Positions 1-5,261 of a DNA stretch of 7,347 nucleotides are shown piece by piece (positions within the stretch are counted from its first letter, which is position 1; each line of letters begins with the position of its first letter). Source of the stretch: CAMEON01 sp045645165 (GTDB taxonomy: Bacteria > Bacillota > Clostridia > Oscillospirales > CAG-272); assembly GCA_045645165.1 (NCBI GenBank), contig JAZRIF010000141.1, positions 1 through 7,347 on the forward strand. Direction: 5' to 3'. The notes under the pieces are model-generated. The model saw nothing but the letters and a program-made list of their open reading frames with translations. It did not search any database and was not told where the DNA came from. Both the position numbers and the translations under genes were made by a program.

Positions 1-120
1 CTTTCAAAAATCATTATTTATGAATGCTTTTTGAAAGTTTTTGAGATTCCAAAGAACTTTTTTCAAAAAGTTCTTTGGTGGGGTCCAGGGGCAAAGCCCC
101 TGGCCGATAAACCTCAATTT
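1..120 (+). repeat. Structured intergenic repeat, copy 1 (about 120 nt, three hairpins)
   Basis: This stretch aligns over its whole length with the reverse complement of 2517-2637. It contains three inverted repeats in order. CTTTCAAAAA at 1-10 pairs with TTTTTGAAAG at 28-37. An 11-bp stem at 51-61 pairs with 66-76 around a 4-nt loop. A perfect 8-bp stem CCAGGGGC (85-92) pairs with GCCCCTGG (96-103) around AAA. The shared block ends near an AAACC..AATTT motif at about 109-120, just before the stop of the neighbouring membrane peptidase gene. The left edge may lie outside the window. No open frame or transposase is present. In the transcript of the upstream gene the hairpins would form downstream of the stop codon, but no U-run follows them, so a canonical terminator role is not supported. 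Confidence 0.85.
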
Positions 121-132
121 AAATATACGAGG

Positions 133-1356
133 TTATTTTCCCGCATTCTTATAGTACGCCACCGTCAGATCCACCACCATGCCGTAGCTCTTGGTACCCG
201 GCGTGCCCTGACTTTGCAGGTAGGAATTGTTGATGGTACCCGACACCTGACTGACGGTAGACTCCTTGTACTTATCGTAGAAGCGATTATAGGCGGTCAT
301 CTCGGCCTTGACCTCGTCGTTGAGGTGAGCTACCGCCTTGTAGTACAGATCCTTGTCGGCCTTCCACAATGCGTTGGCTACGTACTCGTAAGCGTTGAGA
401 TAGCCGCAGTAGCGGATATAGGGGTCATCGGAGCCGATGCAGACCAGGAAGGCCACAAAATTGGCCTCGTCCTCGCGGGCGACGCCGCGCTGGTGAGCCA
501 GCTCGTGGGCGGCGGTGTAGGGAATGGTGTAGTCGGGGAAATTCACGTTGATGTTGGCCTCGCCCGTAAAGAAGGAGTAAACACCTGTGATGTGCATATA
601 GGACATGACCTCGCTGGCCAGAACCGGTTTGACACGGCTGGGGGTGTGGGAGATGAAATCATGCTCGGCGGCAAAGACCTCGTAGGCGTCCGCCAGCTTG
701 TTATTCATGTCGTTTATGGAGTAGGGCATGATGGAGAAATCGTCCTTGTAGAAATCCACCTCCGCCGTCTCGCGGTTGATGGCGTCGATGAGGATCGTGG
801 CGGTGTCATAAAGCTCCTCCGCAGACACCTTTTCTCTGTCCAACTCCAGTTTTTGATCCAGGGGGGTGCTCCGATACCCCGCGGCAAAGTTCAGCACGAA
901 GACCGAAAACAGGGTCACCACCACCGATAGCAGGATGCCCACGTAGACCATGGCGGTGCGCCAGGTGTCACAGCGGCGTCGAATGGCGTGGCGAAGCACC
1001 AGGAACAAAGCAAGGGGAATCATCCAGATGACCATCTCGCCCACCGAGAAGGGGATCCAGGAAGTCAGGGCGGCGAAAACGGTACGCAGAGCAGCGCTCA
1101 CCGTCCCGTTGAACCAATCGGCAAAGGCAACGCTGTAGGTCATGATCACGTACAGGATCACACAGACGGCGGCCAGACCGTAGAGTATCCAACAGATCAG
1201 GGGCAGGCGCTCGTATTGGGGATCTACGGCGCGGTAGAGCGCCTGCTCGTCGGGGGACAGGGCGGCGTACGCCTTGGCCGAAATACAGGGCTTGGGCGCG
1301 GGCTCCGGGGGAGGTGTTGATGGTTCTTGCTTCTTTTTCGTGAAGGGCTTTTTCAT
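133..1356 (-). CDS. DUF3810-like membrane-anchored putative zinc metallopeptidase
   Basis: This 407-residue protein opens with a short basic and proline-rich cytoplasmic segment (residues 1-25). Three hydrophobic segments follow at about 51-74, 103-121 and 135-157, and then a soluble domain. The soluble domain carries HELAH at 284-288 (window 493-507), a zincin-type HExxH motif, followed by R-E-D-E-A-N-F. E295 or E297 could be the third zinc ligand. This architecture matches what I recall of DUF3810, whose substrate is unknown; peptidase activity is inferred from the motif only. The ATG at 1356 is preferred because the basic MKKPF start precedes the membrane segments. AAAGGA lies 13 nt upstream, slightly far. 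A TTG at 1410 in the same frame would give 18 more residues and overlap the preceding gene. The gene lies 34 bp after the pseudouridine synthase gene and is probably co-transcribed with it. The stop TAA is at 135-133. Confidence 0.82.
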   Translation of the reverse strand: MKKPFTKKKQEPSTPPPEPAPKPCISAKAYAALSPDEQALYRAVDPQYERLPLICWILYGLAAVCVILYVIMTYSVAFADWFNGTVSAALRTVFAALTSWIPFSVGEMVIWMIPLALFLVLRHAIRRRCDTWRTAMVYVGILLSVVVTLFSVFVLNFAAGYRSTPLDQKLELDREKVSAEELYDTATILIDAINRETAEVDFYKDDFSIMPYSINDMNNKLADAYEVFAAEHDFISHTPSRVKPVLASEVMSYMHITGVYSFFTGEANINVNFPDYTIPYTAAHELAHQRGVAREDEANFVAFLVCIGSDDPYIRYCGYLNAYEYVANALWKADKDLYYKAVAHLNDEVKAEMTAYNRFYDKYKESTVSQVSGTINNSYLQSQGTPGTKSYGMVVDLTVAYYKNAGK

Positions 1357-1390
1357 GCGAATGCATACGTCCTTTCGGTGGGGAATGGGG

Positions 1391-2449
1391 TTAGGCTTCG
1401 GTGAGATCAAGGGTGGTCAGTGCGGCGACGGTGGGCAGGATGGCGGAAAAGGTTTCGATGGGGAAAAGCTTGGCTATGACCCGCGCCATATCCGCGGGCA
1501 CCGGCGCCCAGGTGTGGAGGTAGCCGTCGGGGGTAGGGTGATTCAAGGGGAGCATCGGGTCAAGCCCCACAAGGGGCAGGGTATCCTCGGCCACATCCTC
1601 CCGCATGCGGGCAAAGGGCATGGGGAAGGACAACGACAGGGCGTGGAGAGCATGGCGTTCCATCAGCGGAGAGGATTCGCCGTATATGTCGTCCCCCAAA
1701 ATGGGGAATCCCAGATGGGAAAAATGCACCCGAAGCTGGTGAGTGCGCCCCGTTACGGGTTGGCAGAGAACCAGCGTGTGACCGTTTCCGACAGCCAGAA
1801 CACGGTACAGAGTTTTGGCGTACACCGCGCCGTCGGCTTCGGGGTCACCCACCGCCCGCTTGATCCCACCCGTGGCGGGATGGTAGAGGGGGGCTTCCAG
1901 GGCGTGCAGAAGGCCGTCGTCGGGCATTTCACCGACCAGAATGGCCAAATACCGCTTGGTCACCGCTCCGTGCTTCAGAGCGCGTCCCAGGCATCCCGAG
2001 GCGGCGCGGGTCTTGCCCGCCACCACCACGCCGCTGGTGTTGCGATCCAGCCGTCCCAAAGGGCGGAAAACGAAGGGCTCGTCAGCCTCGGCGTAGCGGA
2101 AGGCCAGAGCGTTGGCCAGGGTGTCGCAGAGGTGACCGTGGGAGGGATGGGTCGGCATCTGGGGAGGCTTATTGAGGGCGATGATGTGGTCGTCCTCGTA
2201 GAGAACCGAAAGGGGAAGCTCGCAGGGAATGACGTGCTCGGTGGCGGTTTCAGGGGTGTCCCGATCCTGGATCTCCAGAATATCCCCCGCGCGGAGGACG
2301 TAGCGCACCGTGACCCGCTCACCGTTGATGAGGATGCCGCGCTCGTGGTTTTTTAGTTTCGCCAGCACGGCGGTGGAGAGCCCCAATGTCAGCTTCAGGT
2401 AGGAGCGGAGAAGCCGTCCGTCATATTCTGAGGAGATGTGGATGGTCAT
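1391..2449 (-). CDS. RluA-family RNA pseudouridine synthase
   Basis: The product (352 residues) should convert uridine to pseudouridine in rRNA or tRNA. Residues 1-65 look like an S4-type RNA-binding domain (K-L-K-N..G-I-L-I-N-G-E..V..GD). Next come the first catalytic-domain motif, YEDDHIIALNKPPQMPTHPS (84-103), and the catalytic loop GRLDRNTSG (132-140) with the presumed nucleophile D135. KRYLAIL (165-171) and PVTGRTHQLRVHF (231-243) complete the set. Most family members have H or N before the RLD; here it is G. About 30 residues (280-310) are inserted before the usual C-terminal PxPADM segment. The ATG at 2449 is chosen because AAAGGA sits 8 nt upstream and the S4 domain begins immediately. 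The frame stays open to a GTG at 2554, but that part translates the repeat hairpin. The exact target (RluA, C, D or another type) cannot be assigned from sequence alone. Confidence 0.92.
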   Translation of the reverse strand: MTIHISSEYDGRLLRSYLKLTLGLSTAVLAKLKNHERGILINGERVTVRYVLRAGDILEIQDRDTPETATEHVIPCELPLSVLYEDDHIIALNKPPQMPTHPSHGHLCDTLANALAFRYAEADEPFVFRPLGRLDRNTSGVVVAGKTRAASGCLGRALKHGAVTKRYLAILVGEMPDDGLLHALEAPLYHPATGGIKRAVGDPEADGAVYAKTLYRVLAVGNGHTLVLCQPVTGRTHQLRVHFSHLGFPILGDDIYGESSPLMERHALHALSLSFPMPFARMREDVAEDTLPLVGLDPMLPLNHPTPDGYLHTWAPVPADMARVIAKLFPIETFSAILPTVAALTTLDLTEA

Positions 2450-2474
2450 AGACTTTGTCCTTTGTTTGATTCTT

Positions 2475-2505
2475 ATAGTATTTCCCGAAACGGGGAGGTT
2501 TACAA
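2475..2505 (-). promoter_or_regulatory. Weak candidate promoter for the pseudouridine synthase/DUF3810 unit
   Basis: On the minus strand a TTGTAA (2505-2500) resembles a -35 box and a TACTAT (2480-2475) resembles a -10 box. The spacing of 19 nt is longer than ideal. The site lies 25 to 56 nt upstream of the ATG at 2449 and just downstream of repeat copy 2. A short CCCGTTTCGGG palindrome sits within the spacer. A terminator closes the preceding unit, so a promoter is expected somewhere between 2784 and 2450, but this assignment is only a pattern match. Confidence 0.35.
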
Positions 2506-2516
2506 CCGGGAGCTTC

Positions 2517-2637
2517 AAATTTGGGTTTGTCGGGCAGGGGCTCTGCCCCTGCACCCCGCTTAAGGAACTTTTGAAAAAGTTCCTTAAGAATCCTCAAAAC
2601 TTTTAAAAAGGATTATTTATCAATAATTTTTTGAAAG
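2517..2637 (-). repeat. Structured intergenic repeat, copy 2 (inverted relative to copy 1)
   Basis: Read on the minus strand this is a second copy of the 1-120 element, starting CTTTCAAAAA and ending CCGACAAACCCAAATTT. It keeps both strong hairpins: a 13-bp stem, CTTAAGGAACTTT (2559-2571) against AAAGTTCCTTAAG (2576-2588), and the 8-bp stem GCAGGGGC (2534-2541) against GCCCCTGC (2545-2552) around a 3-nt loop. Several stem positions differ from copy 1 on both arms so that pairing is retained. The element lies upstream of the pseudouridine synthase promoter region. Its G-rich hairpin end faces that gene, as the G-rich end of copy 1 faces the DUF3810 gene. Confidence 0.85.
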
Positions 2638-2651
2638 TTCATGAAAAGGGG

Positions 2652-2688
2652 CCGGGGAAAAAACTTCTTTCAAGAATTTTTCCCCCGG
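2652..2688. other. Long imperfect hairpin next to repeat copy 2
   Basis: CCGGGG followed by a six-A run (2652-2663) faces a five-T run followed by CCCCCGG (2677-2688), with one bulged C. Inside, TTCTT (2665-2669) pairs with AAGAA (2672-2676). The whole can fold into a single long stem with small bulges. It lies immediately outside repeat copy 2 and before a C-rich tract (2682-2705). It may be part of another dispersed-repeat family or a remnant terminator. No gene is associated with it. Confidence 0.5.
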
Positions 2689-2729
2689 GCGCCCTCCCGC
2701 TCCCCTATAAACTGCAATTTGCCATTCCC

Positions 2730-2748
2730 GCATAACTTCATGTTATGC
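2730..2748. other. Small perfect hairpin GCATAAC / GTTATGC
   Basis: A 7-bp perfect inverted repeat, GCATAAC (2730-2736) and GTTATGC (2742-2748), surrounds the 5-nt loop TTCAT in the gene-free stretch between the terminator and repeat copy 2. It could be an operator-like site or chance. Beyond the elements listed I see nothing else in the 2450-2831 gene-free interval. Confidence 0.3.
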
Positions 2749-2783
2749 CCCGTCAGGCAATTTTGTGCATGGCCAGATACACC

Positions 2784-2810
2784 AAAAGACGGGACAAACG
2801 CCCGTCTTTT
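2784..2810 (-). terminator. Rho-independent terminator of the prfA to small-membrane-protein unit
   Basis: AAAAGACGGG (2784-2793) and CCCGTCTTTT (2801-2810) form a perfect 10-bp stem around a 7-nt loop. On the minus strand the 3' arm ends CCCGTCTTTT, giving a GC core followed by a U run. It begins 21 nt after the stop codon of the 39-residue protein gene. The symmetric A/T ends mean it could also stop transcription on the plus strand. Confidence 0.88.
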
Positions 2811-2831
2811 GATATGTGTTGTCCGAAAATT

Positions 2832-2951
2832 TTACTTGGCCAGCAGGTCAATGATCATGGTAATGATCATAGTCAGACCGGAACCCAGCATAAGAACGCT
2901 GAGAACGATAGCCATAACGCGGGCGATGAGCTTTTGCTTGTTGGTGTTCAT
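2832..2951 (-). CDS. Small single-span membrane protein (39 residues)
   Basis: A short frame begins ATG at 2951 and ends TAA at 2834-2832. The product starts with a polar, basic MNTNKQK, continues with a hydrophobic segment from about residue 8 to 35 (including V-L-M-L-G-S-G-L and T-M-I-I-T-M-I-I) and ends D-L-L-A-K. This is the layout of a single-pass membrane peptide with a cytoplasmic basic N-terminus. A strong AAGGAG lies 9 nt before the ATG and directly after the TAA of the topoisomerase gene (15 nt between genes). A terminator follows, so it is the last cistron of the unit. In size and layout it resembles small Firmicute membrane proteins such as Prli42 or DUF4044, but I cannot claim homology and the function is unknown. 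The ribosome-binding site, operon position and protein-like composition argue that it is real. Confidence 0.72.
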   Translation of the reverse strand: MNTNKQKLIARVMAIVLSVLMLGSGLTMIITMIIDLLAK

Positions 2952-2966
2952 GATGGAAAACTCCTT

Positions 2967-5213
2967 TTATGTGTCGATTTTAATTTGTTGGATCTCAATA
3001 TTCTTTTCCTCAAGCAGCGTGCCCGTTGCGGGGATCTTGAGCTTGCGGTAAGATTTGACGTTCTGGTAGTTGTCTCCGAAGTCGGACAAAGCCTTGACGA
3101 CGGCCTGTCCCTTCTTGACGGTAAGAAGCTGTACGCCGCCCGAGGTACGGGTGGTCTTGACAGGGATCAGCGAGGACTTGATGAGAATGGCGCGATCCGC
3201 CGAGGAGATCATCAGGATGTCGGTGGGCTGCTTGTCGGTGTCCCGCAAAACCGCCACCAGCGGGGAAGCATCCGAGTAGGCGCCCGTCAGCTTGCGGCGG
3301 GTACCCTTGGTCACGTAGGCGGTTACAGGTACGCGCACGCCCTTGCCGTTGGCAAAGAGGAACACGTAGTTCTCCCCCTCGGGATAGTCATTGCGGATTT
3401 CCATAAAGATGGGGCGTTCGCCGTCGTCCATCTTCAGCTTGGTGGCGACGAAATCCGGCATGGAGGCCGTTTTCAGCGCTTCAAAATCGTTGATCGCGGC
3501 GCGGTATACCTGGCACTTGTCGGTAAAGAATACCAGACTGTCCTTGTTTTCGGCGTCCATCACCTGCACAACCTCGTCTCCATCCTTGAGCTTCTGATCC
3601 TCCAGGGAGAACTGGGTACGGGGGGTAATGGCAATCTTCTTGAAGTAACCGTCGCGGGTGAACAGGAGCTTGACGGGATAGTTCTCCACGCTCTCCTCCT
3701 CGTTGTAGACCTTGACCTCGTCCGCATCCATGATCTGGGTCATGCGGGGCTTGCCGTACTTTTTCTTGATCTCGGTGAGCTGAGCGGCGATGTAGGCCTT
3801 GATCTTGAGGTCGTCGCCCAGAATGGCCTCCAGCTCGGCGATCTCGCGGCGGAGGTTCTCCATCTCGGCAATGCGGTTGAGGATGTACTCGCGGTTAAGG
3901 TGGCGGAGCTTGATCTCGGCGATGTAGTTGGCCTGTACCTCGTCGATGGTGAAGCCCTTCATCAGGGAGGGAATGACCTCCTCCTCCTTTTCGGTCTTGC
4001 GGATGATCTTGATGGCCAGGTCGATGTCCAGAAGCACCTTGGCCAGCGCCTCCAGCAGGTGGAGCTTGTCCCGCTTCTTGCCCAAATCGTAGGTCAGCTC
4101 GCGGCGGACACAGCCCATACGGAAGAAGATCCACTCACGGAGAATTTCGGCAATGCCCATCTGACGGGGGGCAGAGTCGATCAGCACGTTGAAGTTGCAC
4201 TTGAAGCTGTCCTCCAGGGGAGTGACCTTGAAGAGCTTGGTCATGAGCTTGTCGGGGTCTACGCCGCGGCGGAGATCCAGAGTGAGCTTAAAGCCCGAAA
4301 TGTCGATCTCATCGCGGAAGTCGGTGATTTCCTTGAGGGAGCCCGACTTGACCAGATCCGCGATCTTGTCGATGATCTGCTCGATGGTGGTGGAGTAGGG
4401 GATCTGCAGGATGTCGATGCAGTTGGCTTCCTTGTCGTAGCTGTAGCGCGCCCGCAGACGAATGGGACCCACGCCCGTTTCAAAGACCTGCCGCATCTGC
4501 GCCTGATCGTAAATGAGCAATCCGCCGCCGGGGAAGTCGGGACCCTTGATGAGCTCCATGAGCCGTTCGGTGGTAATGCCGGGGCGCTTGAGCATGGCAA
4601 TGGTGCCGTCGCAGATTTCAGACAGATTGAAGGGACAGATGTTGGAGGCCATACCGACCGCGATACCCATGTTGGGGGTCACCAGGACGTTGGGGAAGGT
4701 GGTGGGGAGAAGGATGGGCTCCACCATGGTGCCATCGTAGTTGTCCACCATGTCCACGGCGTCCTTATCGATGCCCTTGAAGATCTCGGAGCAGAAGGGA
4801 TCCAGCCGCGCCTCGGTGTAACGGGGAGCGGAGGCCTTCATGTTGGAGGAGTACTGCTTACCGAATGCGCCCTTGGAGTCCACGAAGGGATGGAGCAGAG
4901 CCTCGTAGTCCCGAGTCAAGCGCACCATGGTCTCGTAGATACCCGCATCACCGTGGGGGTGAATGGCCATGGTCCGACCCGCAATGGTGGCGGATTTCAC
5001 ACGGGGGCCGTTCATGAGTCCCATCTTGTACATGGTGTACAGGAGCTTTCTGTGGGAGGGCTTGAAGCCGTCGATCTCGGGAATGGCGCGGGAGACAATA
5101 ACCGTCATGACGTAGGGCATGTAGTTGGTCTCCAGGGTCTCGGTGATGGGCTGATACCGTATGGGCGCGGGTGGGAGTTCCTCAATCACAGGTGCTTTCT
5201 TCTTCTTTGCCAT
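2967..5213 (-). CDS. Type IIA DNA topoisomerase subunit A (ParC/GyrA-like)
   Basis: This 748-residue protein is the DNA-cleaving subunit of a gyrase or topoisomerase IV. After a lysine-rich start, the winged-helix/tower region holds IPEIDGFKPSHRKLLYTMY (44-62) and HPHGDAGIYETMVRL (85-99). APRYTEARL (129-137) contains the catalytic tyrosine Y132 with its partner R131. GIAVGMASNICPFN (183-196) follows, then the long C-gate coiled coil (about 365-470, including RDKLHLLEAL 381-390). A beta-pinwheel-like C-terminal domain runs from about 490. I see no clear GyrA box (QRRGGKG), only a loose TKGTRRKLTG in the pinwheel, and the length is close to ParC. Both points favour a topoisomerase IV-like role, though some databases label this clostridial group GyrA. 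Residue 90 is Ala where E. coli GyrA has Ser83, and 94 is Glu at the Asp87 position. AGGA lies 9 nt before the ATG. No B subunit (GyrB/ParE) is in the window. Confidence 0.93.
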   Translation of the reverse strand: MAKKKKAPVIEELPPAPIRYQPITETLETNYMPYVMTVIVSRAIPEIDGFKPSHRKLLYTMYKMGLMNGPRVKSATIAGRTMAIHPHGDAGIYETMVRLTRDYEALLHPFVDSKGAFGKQYSSNMKASAPRYTEARLDPFCSEIFKGIDKDAVDMVDNYDGTMVEPILLPTTFPNVLVTPNMGIAVGMASNICPFNLSEICDGTIAMLKRPGITTERLMELIKGPDFPGGGLLIYDQAQMRQVFETGVGPIRLRARYSYDKEANCIDILQIPYSTTIEQIIDKIADLVKSGSLKEITDFRDEIDISGFKLTLDLRRGVDPDKLMTKLFKVTPLEDSFKCNFNVLIDSAPRQMGIAEILREWIFFRMGCVRRELTYDLGKKRDKLHLLEALAKVLLDIDLAIKIIRKTEKEEEVIPSLMKGFTIDEVQANYIAEIKLRHLNREYILNRIAEMENLRREIAELEAILGDDLKIKAYIAAQLTEIKKKYGKPRMTQIMDADEVKVYNEEESVENYPVKLLFTRDGYFKKIAITPRTQFSLEDQKLKDGDEVVQVMDAENKDSLVFFTDKCQVYRAAINDFEALKTASMPDFVATKLKMDDGERPIFMEIRNDYPEGENYVFLFANGKGVRVPVTAYVTKGTRRKLTGAYSDASPLVAVLRDTDKQPTDILMISSADRAILIKSSLIPVKTTRTSGGVQLLTVKKGQAVVKALSDFGDNYQNVKSYRKLKIPATGTLLEEKNIEIQQIKIDT

Positions 5214-5261
5214 AATCTATTATCCTATTTCTATATTTTTCAACTCAAAGTATACGGTGTG

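Noticed and set aside
51..103. Repeat copy 1 as a canonical terminator for the DUF3810 gene
   Set aside because: The hairpins are strong, but on the minus strand neither is followed by a U-run, so intrinsic termination cannot be claimed.
31..930. A 299-codon plus-strand frame opposite the DUF3810-like gene
   Set aside because: It begins inside the repeat, has no recognisable family, and mirrors the codon bias of the real minus-strand gene.
968..1366. A minus-strand frame starting MHSHEKALHEKEA, better spaced from AAAGGA than the chosen ATG at 1356
   Set aside because: It runs out of frame inside the membrane peptidase and yields an Arg/Pro-rich sequence without hydrophobic segments. The 1356 frame encodes the recognisable protein.
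1274..2356. A 360-codon plus-strand frame opposite the pseudouridine synthase
   Set aside because: Its composition is Gly/His/Gln-rich without domains, typical of antisense frames of a GC-biased gene.
1..2637. CRISPR array or insertion sequence
   Set aside because: There are only two repeat copies, inverted and 2.4 kb apart, with no regular spacers and no transposase.
5214..5261. A possible internal promoter (TATACT at 5254-5249) before the topoisomerase gene
   Set aside because: No acceptable -35 box lies at the right distance, and the 48-bp gap is compatible with simple co-transcription.
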